Shown: positions 13,059-23,582 of the stretch, in pieces
How the letters are laid out: every line of letters begins with the position of its first letter
How positions within the stretch are numbered: the first letter of the stretch is position 1
NCBI RefSeq assembly: GCF_028640845.1
Contig: NC_080540.1
Coordinates: forward strand, 97,439,561-97,503,560
Source of the DNA: Ahaetulla prasina
Lineage: Eukaryota > Chordata > Lepidosauria > Squamata > Colubridae
Reading direction: 5' to 3'
Length of the DNA: 64,000 bases
Made by a program: the position numbers and the translations under genes
The notes under the pieces: model-generated
The model's database searches: none
Told to the model about the DNA's origin: nothing
The model's input: only the letters and a program-made list of their open reading frames with translations

Positions 13059-16000
13059 TACTATGGGATTTTCTTGCTTTCCGATGAAAATATTCTGAAA
13101 ATAATTTCTTGGAAAAGCCATACAATTCTTTGTTTTATTGACTCAAAGACAGGGAATTACCCAGAAATAAAGTGTAGATTTTTTTTTCTGTGCCATCATT
13201 ATAATTCAAGAATTGCTAATGGGCTTGTAACAGATGAGAAGCGTACTGGCTATGCAGCTACATTTTCCAAAGCTTTGTTGTGCAGCAGTTTCACTAGCAT
13301 GAAAAGTAATCATTTTGGTTGTGTATGTCACCCGTAGGGTAAACACTGTTATACCCATTTAGGTGTAGAATTGAATTATTGTCTGCATTGTCTTTTTATA
13401 ATAAAACTGTGTTATGAATATGCAAATTGCAATGTCTTCTATTAATGTGGAATAGTGTGAGGAAATTTTAATGAAGAATCTCTGAAGTTTAGCTGCTTGT
13501 AAATGATTTCAGGCCTAGAGTCTTTCCCAATAATTCAAAATTTGAGATTTTGGCGCTTCCTTTAAGAACAATTTAACAAATTTATATTTTGGCACTTTGA
13601 TGTTTTATAATAAACCATTTTTGCTGTATATGGTATGGTTGAAATCCCGTTTTTCCCTCTCATGGCAATTGTAGTTTATGTATAAATAGTATTTATAGGT
13701 AGTATCAGTAAATTATCTAAACACAGATTATTGACTGATTGACAGATTATTTGATGGATTATTTATCAGTCAAATTTATATAGTCACTAAAATATATTGC
13801 TTCAGGGATTTTTATATTTTTTATTTCTGTGGATTTTAAATGCAATTCTATATGTGATTTTACCCACTTGATGTATACCACTCAAAGTCGTCTTCAGTGA
13901 TATGGGTGACTATAGACAGTGGATGGAATTTCTTTTTTATCCAATCAGGCAATTTGTCTAACCAATAAAACACAAAAGTGATTTGTTTTTAATGTTATTG
14001 CTATCTTTGTGGTACATGGACATTATCAAGTTATTAAGTCATTTTTGAAGAAATTTCCATAAGTGTGACAAAAATAAAATGAAATAATAGCAAATTTCAT
14101 ATATGTTCATTAATTTCTTTCTAAGTTACGTTTCTTTAGGTGGGAATTTAGAAAATGTCCTGTATTTAATTAGCATTATTAGTATTATTTAAAGCAACTG
14201 ATCCATTAAAATTACCTCAAGAGATTAATTATTAACAGTTTTATTTTGCTCCTCATATTTTCCTACAAACTAGAATCCTTTGAGCAATGAAAACTATTTA
14301 ACAGTTTAATTTCAAATACTTTACTATTTGAAATTAAAGCTTTTATATGTTGATCAATTTTTTTACAGAATCTTTACATTCATTCCATTGTAATTTTTTT
14401 GTCTTTTACACTGATGACTGAATCTGATTTAACTGAGAGAATAAATCATCATGTTCACTTAAATAAATTGGGAGCCTATCTTTTATGAGCTAAGCACAAA
14501 GTGTACAGTATTAGAGTTCAAAACGTTGGATCTGGTGTGGTTTCTCCTTTAATAGGCTTCACATTTTCTGGAGCTCATAGGTACAGATATACTGGAGTGT
14601 AAATTTGAATTAAGGAGATTATAAGGAGGCAGCAATAAGGCTTTGGCCTTACTTGCTAAAAATTAGCCCTGATTTCCGTTGGAATATGAACAATGGGGAT
14701 CCATATAAAAATGGACAAAAAGTAGCAATTTTGTCATTCCTGTATTTTGGTTTCTGATTGTGCTCCTTTATGTTTCTTTATGTTAAGTTGCCTTATTATT
14801 ACTAAAAAACAGAAATATTAGATATGATAAAATAGCATACCTTATCCGTCTCAAGTACAGAGAGAATACAAATCTCACTGCTTTTAAACTGAGAAGTTCT
14901 AGTTACTCTGTGAAAACTATTTTCATGTTATTCAAAATATTGGGTTTTTTTCCTGCTCTAGTCTTACTTTAGATTGAACTCCTCACACACAGATTTCATA
15001 TATAAGTATCTATGTACTTACTTGCTATGTACTGTAACTAAGCATCTATGTATTTCATTACAGAGATAAATCGTTTATTAGATAGGTTACATATCATATG
15101 ATTTCCTATTTAGTCTCAAGCTTGTTTTTGCATGCAATAGATTTGAGGTTAAGACTGGATTCTCTCTGAATATCCAGATATAGTAAAAGTACTCTAGCCT
15201 CACTCCCACTCCCGTTTTTCCCCTTGCCATTGAAGTAGATCACATCTGCAATTAGAGTCCATACTTAGAAATTACAGCTTGGGTGCAATGTTCTGGGGAA
15301 AAAATAAACTATCAAAAGAATTATTCTGATAGTTAGGGCAATGTGATTGTTATTCCAACAGAATGTAGCTCAGGATTGAAATGTGGAGTTCTTATTGCTC
15401 TCTGCACTTGGTTATTTGCACTGTCACACTGATGATGTTACCTAGTTGGGCAATGAAACATCTACGACCAAACAACCAAACTCTCAGAGCACCAGGAATT
15501 CCACTGTGATTGTCATTGCTAAGAGGACAGTGACAAGGAAAAGCTACTGCCTTTCTACTGCACCCAGCCACAGTACTTTAGATAGTCATGCTGCTCTTCA
15601 CCCTTGCTGTAGTTAAAAATTACCTGAAGACAGCTCTCTGGCTAATCTGGACCCCAAGGCTAATTGAAAGAGAAAGTGAGAAATTGGCTTACTGTCATGA
15701 TGCTAAAAGGTAATTACATTTGTTCAACAATAAATTGATGGCTTTCTCAGCTTTCTTTAAGCAAGTTAGGATGGTGGATTTTGGTGGCGGGACCATGAGG
15801 CTTCATTCTGAAAGTAATACTCAATTCAGAGATCATGATCAAAATGATTGATAATAGTCAAACAGCAATATTCATCTTCTTGCTTGAGGCTCAAGTATGG
15901 CAAGAAAAATATGTGACACAAAGTTCTATGACAATGCCAACAAAACATCTACATATCTACATACATTCTTGCCAAGATGGCACTGCCGAAAGCAGCCTTG

Positions 16001-16126
16001 GTGAAATGCTTTCTGATAGATTTGCTGTTTTTTTATCATTCTCTGTGATTCACTACGGATTTCATACTCAGGAGACCAACTACTAAGTATCAGGCAATGT
16101 TTCTTTAATGGGCAGCTTTCTGTGAC

Positions 16127-16128
<2 letters not shown>
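13059..16128. other. Intronic DNA without recognised genes
   Basis: About 3 kb of AT-rich sequence with no sustained open frame of interest and no clear repeat termini. Confidence 0.45.

Positions 16129-16165
<37 letters not shown>
16129..16165. repeat. (CA)n microsatellite
   Basis: Perfect CA run of about 18 units directly 5' of the L2-like LINE region. The minus-strand VCVCVC open frame is a product of this tract. Confidence 0.95.
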
Positions 16166-16166
<1 letters not shown>

Positions 16167-16274
16167 ATCTTTACAAATGCAGAAATATTCTAACACAGGG
16201 AGAACCAACTTTCTCTGAACAATGGATAAACAAAAACAAATGGAGAAGACACTGGAGGTGAAGAAGGGGTAAGC

Positions 16275-18840
16275 GAGTGGAAATTTTGAATAGATTAAGG
16301 ACAAGTGGGATAAAAACCCTTCTCCCTTCATTCTTTCTGACTAATTTATGTTCACTCGCTAATAAGATAGATGAAATACTTCTTTTAAATAGATGCAATT
16401 CTGGTTTTTACAACTCAGTAGCTCTCTGCTTCACTGAAACCTGGCTAAACGAGTCAATTGATGATAGTAGCCTGCATATCTCAGGGTTTCCGATACAAAG
16501 GGCAGATAGAATTTCAGAAACATCAGGAAAAAGAAGGGAGGAAGCTTATGTTTATATATTAACAGCCACTGGTCCCGAAATATAACTATACTAAAACAAT
16601 TCTGTGACATGGACTTAGAAACATTAATTATCAATTGCAAACTATTTTATTCTCCATGAGAATTCTCATTTCTCCTAATTGCTATGTATGTTTCTCCACA
16701 AGCTTGTGTAAACAATGCATTACAAACTCTAGCTGACCAGATTATGTGGGCTGAATACCCACTTCCCATTGTTTTAGGAGATTTCAACAAAGCTAACTTA
16801 AGGAAAGAGCATCTTTTAATGTTGTGTAGCAATGGTCTAAAGTACTCTTGCCTCTAGTGAGACAATTGACATGCTGAAAATATTTTGGTAGCTTATTGGT
16901 CTTTACCTTGAGCAACTATGGGACACTCTGATTATTGCATCATTCACCTTGTACCTGCTTACAGACGAAGACTTAAAACCATGAAACCAACAATTAAATC
17001 AATGAAGACTTGGACTGAGAAGGCAAAGCTAAAGCTACAGTCTTGCCTTGACTGAACTGATTGGAATGTTTTCAAAGATACCTCTGCAGACTTGGATGAA
17101 GTCACAGATACTGTAATATCATATGTCAGTTTTTGTGAAGACCTATATGTGCCGACCAGAAACCTGTGAATACAGTAACAATAAACCTTATTTCACAGCT
17201 AAACTTAAGCAGGAAGCCTACAGAAAAGGTGATAGAATGCTGTACAATCAGGCCAGAAACGTATTAACAAGGGAGATCAGATCAAAAAGAAGCTATTCTG
17301 AAAAGCTAAGGAATTAGTTTTCAACAAATGAACCAGCAAACATGTGGAAAACTCTTAAAACATCAGTGGTTAAAGCAACTAACAGATGACCTGAATGTGT
17401 TTTACTGTAGGTTTGAGAGAAAATTACTGCCACCGATCTCCACAATCCCCATCTCAAATACACCAACAACAGCCAAGCCTCCTACAACTGATCCCATCCC
17501 ACTGGGCCCACCACCTCTGGTGATTACAGAAAATGAGGTGCAAAGTCTATTTCACAGACAAAAGCCAGGAAAAGCATCAGGCCCAGATAAGATAACTCCT
17601 TCTTGCTTAAAAGCTTGTGATTACCAATTGGCCCCCATTTTCACCTGCATCATTCCAGATATTTTTCTAATTGAACTAAACCAGCTAGCTGTACCTGAAC
17701 ACACTTGTAAATGGATCATAAGCTTCCTAACAGACAGGAAGCAGCAGGTAAAGCTAGACGAAATCACATCAGATACCTGTACAATTAGCACAGGAGCCCC
17801 CAGGGCTGTGTGCTCTCTCCACTTCTCTTCTCTCTATACACCAATGACTGCATCTCAAAAGATCACTCTATTAAAGTACTGAAGTTTGCAGATGATACAA
17901 CAGTGATTGGTCTCATTCGAGACAACGACGAATCTGCATACAGATGGAAGTTTGAACAACTAGTCTTGTGGTGCAATCAGAGCAATCTTGAACTAAATAC
18001 ACTCAAAACCATAGAAATGGTGGTAGATTTTAGGAGAAATCCTCCTATACTACCACCTATTGCAATACTAGACAACACAATATCAACTAGAAATATCAAG
18101 TTTCTAGGTTCTATCATATCTCAAGACTTAAAATGGACACCTAACATAAAAAATGTCATCAAAAAAGCACAACAAAGAATGTTCTTTCTGTGCCAACTCA
18201 GAAAGCTCAAACTGCCCAAGGAGCTGCTGATTCAGTTCTACAGAGGAATTATTGAGTCTGTCATCTGCACCTCTATAACTGTCTGGTTTGGCTCTGCAAC
18301 CCAACAAGACAGACACAGACTTCAGAGGATAATTAGAACTGCAGAAAAAACAATTGCTACCAACCTGCCTTCCATTGAGGACCTGTATACTGCACGAGTC
18401 AAAAAGAGGGCTGTGAAAATATCTACAAATCCCTCACATCCTGGACATAAATTGTTTCAACTTCTACCCTCAAAACAACTCTATAGGGCACTGCACACCA
18501 GAACTAGATACAAGGACAGTTTTCCCCTGAATGCCATCACTCTGCTAAACAACTAATTCCCACAATACCGTCAAACTATTTACTAAGACTGTATTACTAT
18601 TATTCTCATCCTTCCTATTATCTATCTCCTCCCACTTATGACTATGTTGCTTGTATCTTTACGATTCATATTGTTTTACTTGTTTCCTAGTATGATTTGA
18701 TTGATTATCAGTAACCTGACTATCACTAAGTGTTGTATCTTACAATTCTTGATGTATTTTTTTTCTTTTATGTACACTGAGAGCATATGCACCAAAGACA
18801 AACTCCTTGTGTGTCCAATCACACTTGGCTAATAAAGAAT
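16275..18840 (+). mobile_element. L2-like LINE, nearly complete ORF2, degenerate
   Basis: All main domains of a LINE ORF2 can be followed across frameshifts. The AP endonuclease starts near 16300 (SLANKIDEI, then C-F-T-E-T-W-L-N-E), with L-G-D-F-N near 16780 and G-H-S-D-Y near 16920. Next come a linker, an RT start region with KPGKASGPDKI near 17560, motif B-like remnants near 17790, FADD near 17890, and the C-terminal domain ending near 18556. The 3' UTR ends in CACTTGGCTAATAAAG and passes into a pentanucleotide tail. Several stops and frameshifts interrupt the endonuclease and early RT, so it is inactive. It is the same family as the copies at 4207 and 40743. The left boundary is approximate. 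Confidence 0.82.
17810..18556 (+). pseudogene. L2-like LINE RT/C-terminal domain remnant
   Basis: The longest open part of the LINE (248 codons). It starts inside RT motif B (LSPLLFSLYTNDC), continues with the catalytic block KFADDTTVIGL near residue 27, NLELNTLKT near 62, and FLGSIISQDLKW near 98, and runs to the end of ORF2. The C-terminal domain matches the minus-strand copy at 4490-4870 almost residue for residue. The upstream RT palm with the first catalytic aspartate is in a different frame and partly missing, so no active enzyme is coded. Confidence 0.82.
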
Positions 18841-19001
18841 TCTATTCTGTTCTGTTCTGTTCTGTTCTGTTCTGTTCTGTTCTGTTCTGTTCTGTTCTGT
18901 TCTGTTCTGCTCTGCTCTGCTCTGTTCTATTCCTACTCCTACTCCTACTCCTACTCCTACTCCTATTCTGTTCCCATTCCCATTCCTATTCCATTCTATT
19001 C
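18841..19001. repeat. Compound microsatellite at a LINE 3' end
   Basis: (TTCTG)n from 18845, then TGCTC variants, then (CCTACT)n from about 18930 to 18966, then ATTCC/ATTCT units to 19001. It sits exactly at the 3' end of the L2-like LINE, whose other copies end in shorter (TTCTA)n, so the array grew from the LINE tail. Confidence 0.92.
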
Positions 19002-19775
19002 ACAAATAACCACCAGATATGAGGAACGGGATTTGTACACTGACTGGCTGTAATTGCATCTTAAGCAGAATAAAGAAGTGGTTTTAATTAAAAAGGGACA
19101 GAATTTATTATTTATTTATTTATTTGTAATTTATTATCTGTACTGATAATACGGCTGTCAGTAGTGCAGGATAGTAGCAATAATTGAGGACTTGGAGTAA
19201 TGTTTCTTCAGTCAATGACTAGCAGCATTTACAAAATATACAACACAAAAGTCAGACCAAATTGATGAAATTAGATACCAATATAACAAGGAATCTATAA
19301 TAAAAATGTCTCTAATAAAAGTGTAACATGAGCTACTATAATCATATTCCTTCCTTGGAATCAGAAATTAGATCCTTACTGTATTGATAGCAGATAAGTA
19401 CCAGAATCTTAATTTGGCTTTACTTACAAAGAAGGAATGTGCAAGGAACATTGCCAAGGATTTTCCACCATATTCTTTCTTTCCTACTTAGTTGTGTGTA
19501 TGTACATATTTCTGGCACACACATTGTCTGTCATTTCAAGAGTATGCAATTTCTATTCATGAAACATCTGCAGATATTATCATGTTTAGTGTGCAAGAAT
19601 CATTACGTGTGCTTAACAGGCAGAATTTTTAGAACATTTTCTTTCTTACATTAGAGTACTGAAAGTCAGACAATACTGACTTAATTTCAATTCAGACGCT
19701 GCCTGACTTCTATTGACTTTGGGCAACTCACTCCATAAAAACAACTGTATACAAAACAAGGTATATAATTGTTAC
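19002..19775. other. Intronic DNA without recognised genes
   Basis: About 770 bases, with a short (TTTA)n tract at 19107-19126 that may be the tail of an unrecognised element. No coding block. Confidence 0.4.
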
Positions 19776-19832
19776 AAGATGGCAAATCTGGTCAACAATG
19801 TAACATGTCAGTTTGACCAGATTTGCCATCTT
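19776..19832. repeat. Perfect 20-bp inverted repeat, MITE-like hairpin
   Basis: The arms AAGATGGCAAATCTGGTCAA (19776-19795) and its exact reverse complement (19813-19832) are separated by 17 bases. It could be a small MITE or the end of a larger hairpin element. No target duplication was identified. Confidence 0.8.
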
Positions 19833-19871
19833 CACAAGGTGCTGGCATGATGGCAACCTGTGATGGTGACC

Positions 19872-20222
19872 CATGATGGCGAACCAATGGCACGCGTGCC
19901 AGAAGTGGCATGCCGTGCCCTCTCTGTGGGCACGTGCACCATCACCAGCTGCTCTTCTGGGTTCCATTGTGGGCATGCACCTAGACAGCTGAGGACCAGC
20001 TGTCCAGTGTACATGTGCATGCTGGAATCCAGAAGAGAGCAGCTTACTGATGCGCATGCACACTGGACCAACTGTCTGATATGCATGCGCCCAACAGAAC
20101 TCAGAAGAGCAGCTGGCCATCATGTGCATGCACACCGGCCAGCTGCTCTTTTCCAGGTTCTGGCACTCTGGTGTGCATGCTCCAGTTTCGGCACTCGGTG
20201 CCGAAACGTTTAGCCATCACTG
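19872..20222. mobile_element. Non-autonomous hAT-like element
   Basis: The ends are imperfect inverted repeats: CATGATGGCGAACC at the left, and GTTTAGCCATCACTG at the right. The interior is GC-richer than its surroundings and rich in CATGCGC/GCATGCAC motifs, like a known snake family whose termini read 'tgatggcgaac'. There is no transposase. The flanking 8 bases do not match convincingly, so the ends or the target duplication have decayed. Confidence 0.6.
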
Positions 20223-21026
20223 AGCTAGACTCTCAGTCCTTTACACAGGATAAAATACAATAAATAAAACCAGATCCAAAATATCATAAAAGAAAAAAAG
20301 CAATTAACTCTGTCATATATCAAGACCATAACACAAGACATACTTATATCATAACAAAACCTACAGTAAAATTACTATAAAGAAAAAGGATATCAAAAGG
20401 ACATAAAAGGACATTAAAAGATGTCCTCTGGAAGAAGTTCATCTTCAGGAATAAGCCATTCTAGCTTCTGTGGTGATATTGGTCCAGAGTTCTGTGCCAC
20501 AATATAAAAACTATGCTTTCTGAGTTTAGCAAGGCTCCCTTCACAAAACTGGGTCATTTCTCTTAAACTGACAGATCGTACAAATTTTATTTTTGCCTTC
20601 TATGAATTAACGATTGGAGTTAATTCACTGTGAAGTGTTTCAAAAAAAAATTGGAGAGGGGGTGGAAGCTCGGAGACTGTTGGGGCATATACATCATACT
20701 TGTAGAAAACCTTAAATAGTTCTATCTTTTCCTGGGCTGCAACAACTCAAGCCATATGCCAACCAGACAAAAGATGTGTTTGATGTGCAAATGGCCCATT
20801 AAAGTACATTAAGATAACTGCATTTAGCAGCCTTTCCTATTAAGGAAGTTTGCCTCTTTAACAACTGAATCTAATGTTGGGCAGTTGTTGTTATAAATCT
20901 GGGTTATGCATGCAATCATTTCTTAGATGCTCCAAATTAATTTGTGTGTGTTTGTTTATGGGTCATTCTCAAACTTTGACAAATTTAAATTGAGCTATCA
21001 TCTGATGGCTGTTATGGTTTTAAAAT
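20223..21026. other. Intronic DNA without recognised genes
   Basis: About 800 bases, AT-rich. A stretch near 20390-20640 reads like old repeat sequence but I cannot assign it. Confidence 0.4.
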
Positions 21027-21050
21027 TATATATATATATATATATATATT
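21027..21050. repeat. (TA)n microsatellite
   Basis: Perfect TA run of about 12 units directly left of the palindromic element at 21051. Confidence 0.9.
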
Positions 21051-21318
21051 TGTTTTCTGAGGTTTTCACGGGTGTTTGTATATAGGTCTTTGGTTGTTCA
21101 GGTTTTCTCCCGTGTAAAATTGGAAGTGTCTTGGCGACGTTTCGACGAAGTCTCATTCGTCATCTTCAGGCTTCAGCTTCGTGCTTCTGGGAGCAATGTG
21201 TGATCACAGCTGTTTCTTCCTTTTAACCTTTAAGTTAAGTTAAAAGGAAGAAACAGCTGCGATCACACATTGCTCCCAGAAGCACGAAGCTGAAGCCTGA
21301 AGATGACGAATGAGACTT

Positions 21319-21322
<4 letters not shown>
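21051..21322. mobile_element. Palindromic repeat, probably Penelope-like element ends
   Basis: Two arms of about 82 bases (about 21145-21228 and 21239-21322) are near-perfect reverse complements around a short AT-rich spacer. The left part extends further with GGCGACGTTTCGACGAAG. Sequence of this type is, to my recall, the LTR-like terminus of reptilian Penelope/Neptune retroelements. Two such termini head to head would produce this palindrome. On the minus strand of the left arm (21169 to 21136) a hammerhead-ribozyme-like core can be read. The family assignment is an inference, and a SINE or MITE is an alternative. Confidence 0.5.
21136..21169 (-). ncRNA. Hammerhead-ribozyme-like core (candidate)
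   Basis: Reading the minus strand from 21169: CTGAAGA fits the conserved CUGANGA box. Then come T, the arm GACGA, an 8-base loop and the complementary arm TCGTC, which form a five-pair stem II. Next are GAAAC, fitting the GAAA box, and GTC, fitting the GUH cleavage site, with almost no stem III. Very short stem III hammerheads are known in Penelope-like elements, where they are thought to act as dimers. The mirror copy at 21297-21322 keeps the first box and stem start but has TTTGTC and lacks the GAAAC box. Activity is untested. Confidence 0.4.
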
Positions 21323-21380
<58 letters not shown>

Positions 21381-21390
21381 TACATACATA
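21323..21390. repeat. (TA)n/(CATA)n microsatellite
   Basis: A TA run followed by CATA units and more TA directly right of the palindrome. With the TA run on its left side, the palindrome sits inside an AT-dinucleotide tract, the likely insertion target. Confidence 0.9.
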
Positions 21391-22011
21391 CCTTATAGCA
21401 CAAAATAAATTTGTTTGACAGCCATAAAAATATTTCTTACTTGACTGAGTATAGCTCAAAATTATGTGTAAAATTATAGACTCTTGTCATATAAAGCATG
21501 ACATTATATACAATCACTTTTTAAAGTTTTCAAATGATTGAAGAGTATAATTTTGTTCAAAAGACATCTAGAGAATGTTTTACTTACCTGACTAAAAATT
21601 TATCTTCAACATTTTACATGACTTTTTGAGCATAGAAAATAAATAAATTACTATATTTATCTTGGAAATTGGTTACATCCAAAGAATTGGCTTGCCATTC
21701 TTCATCAGAGAGTAGATTTTATATTCAAGATGTAATAGTTTTTTTGCTCTTCCCCTGTGCTTATTTTTTCCCCTATCCATGCATTTTCTGCTGATCTATG
21801 GAAACAACCTAAGTGACATTTCTTTATTATTTATTTATCCCTCAATGAAAAATGCAGGAAATATTATTAGAATCACATAAAACCTTTATTCCAACAGATT
21901 ACAAAGAATTCAGCCTGGATTGCAAATTATAGTCTCCCATTGGACAATTTCTTTGCTGCCCTCCCACTTTTCTGATCTAGGAAACAAATAGCCAATTGCT
22001 TTCCTTATTTT
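21391..22011. other. Intronic DNA without recognised genes
   Basis: About 620 bases of AT-rich sequence, with no coding signal and no recognised repeat. Confidence 0.4.
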
Positions 22012-22060
22012 GGGAAGGAAGGAAGGAAGGAAGGAAGAAAGGCAGGCAGGAAGGCAAGCA
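22012..22060. repeat. (GGAA)n microsatellite
   Basis: Roughly GGAA-repeat purine tract with GGCA variants toward its right end. Confidence 0.9.
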
Positions 22061-22189
22061 CATTCACACATCACTAGCAGGATACCCATGCTTCACTACG
22101 AAACTATGTGATTGGGCTTGATTAAATCAACACTTACAGCTTGAAAATTAATAAGTAGTTACGATTGGCATCTCCTCCCCAATTCTCTC

Positions 22190-22326
22190 CCTCAGCCTTG
22201 CCCCACAGAACCCTATCCTATCCCCTTCTCTCGCTCAGGCTTGCTGCACAGAGGCCTCTCCTATCTTAACCTCTTTTCTCTCTCAGGCTTGCCCCACAGA
22301 AGCCTCCCCTATCCTATCCCCTGATT
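22190..22326. repeat. Imperfect tandem repeat, about 50-bp period
   Basis: Three imperfect units share the phrase CTCAGGCTTGCCCCACAGA followed by a CCTATCCTATCCC-like run. They form part of an older unidentified repeat (from about 22070, resuming after 23582) that was interrupted by the hAT-like element at 22327. Confidence 0.65.
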
Positions 22327-23574
22327 CAGGGGTGAAATGCTCCCAGTTCGGACTGGCTCACCCGATCCGGTAGCGATGGTGGCTGGTGGTTTGGACAACT
22401 GGTTGCAAAAATCCCTGTCCCCGTCCCCTGTCCCTGCTGAGCCACGTCATCATCAGAGGTTTTTGGAATCTTTTCTTCAGCCGAAAACATGCCTTTAAAA
22501 GTAAAAAAAAAAGCCTTTGATGATCTCGCAGCTCAGTTGAGATCGTCAGAGCCTTTAAACTCTTTTTTTAAACAATCTCTTCGGCTGAAGAGGTTGTAAA
22601 AAAAAAAGGCTTTAAAAGGCTCCTCTGGTGATCCCAGCTGAGTTCCTCATCACCAGAACCTTAAAAAACATGTTTTCTACATGTTAAAACAATTATTTTA
22701 AGAGGTTCTGGGCTGCTATGAGAAAACTTCAGCGGAGATCGTCAGAGGAGCTTTTAAAATCTTTTTTTCCTCTGGCAATCCCAGATGAGTTTCCTGATCA
22801 TCACAGGTTTTTAAAATCACTTTTTAACAGCCCCCACTTACAAGAGCCCCCACCCATGCCCACCCAATGCCCCCTCCTCACTTACTTATAATTACTGCTC
22901 CTTTTGGGCTGGCAAAGCCATGCTTTACTTCAGCTACTGTAATCAGTTGCATCAACTAGCAACTGACTCTGTCTGCCTAAAATCCATCTCCTCATGAGCA
23001 ATTAAATCTGCCTGCTTTGCTGGTTGAGGAACTCTGGGAGTTGAAGTCCACAAACCTTAAAGTTACTAAGGTTGAAGACCCCTGATTTAAATAAATAATA
23101 AAATAAAATAATAAAATAAAATAAAATAAAATATTTGTGCAGCTTTCTGAGATTTGGTGTGTTTCTGTAGTGTTTCACTCTAACTACACAAACACACAGA
23201 ATCTCATAAAGCTGTATGTGGCATTGTGTGTGTGTGTGTGAGTGAGTGAGAGAGAGAGAGGGAGAGAGAGAGAGAGAGTTGTATTGTGTGTGTGTAAAGT
23301 GTGAAAGTGTGAGGTTCCTGCTTGTTGCAGGGGCCATTTTGGGTGAAGTGCAGTTGCTTTTACATTGTGTGTGAGTCAGTTGTGTTGTGTTGTGTGTGTG
23401 TAAAGTGTGAAAGTTGGTTTTTTGTCCTTCTTATTGTTTTATATATTTTGTTTATTATTTTTATTATTTATTGTTATTGGCCACGCCCATCCAGTCATCT
23501 GACCACCAAGCCACGCCCACCAATTAAGCCACACCCTCAGAACTGGTAGGGAAATTTTTTAGATTTCACCCCTG
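22327..23574. mobile_element. Non-autonomous hAT element, complete, with 8-bp TSD
   Basis: The terminal inverted repeats are CAGGGGTGAAAT (22327) and ATTTCACCCCTG (ending 23574). They are flanked by CCCTGATT (22319-22326) and CCCTGGTT (23575-23582), a 7/8 match and the 8-bp duplication typical of hAT transposition. The 1248-bp interior codes no transposase. It contains poly-A/T runs alternating with GATC-rich phrases, half of a second MITE at 23029-23084 (compare 45510-45620), an (AATAA)n stretch near 23093-23131, and TG/AG dinucleotide runs at 23226-23300. It belongs to the same family as 2441-3132. Confidence 0.82.
23029..23084. mobile_element. Half of a 'tccaacctt' MITE nested in the hAT element
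   Basis: It contains AACTCTGGGAGTTGAAGTCC and then an AAGGTTGAAGACCCCTG terminus, matching one arm of the palindromic MITE at 45510-45620. The other arm is missing. Confidence 0.6.
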
Positions 23575-23582
23575 CCCTGGTT

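Noticed and set aside
18787..19053. Repetitive LFCSV/YSYSYS peptide as a possible low-complexity protein
   Set aside because: It is the LINE tail microsatellite read through.
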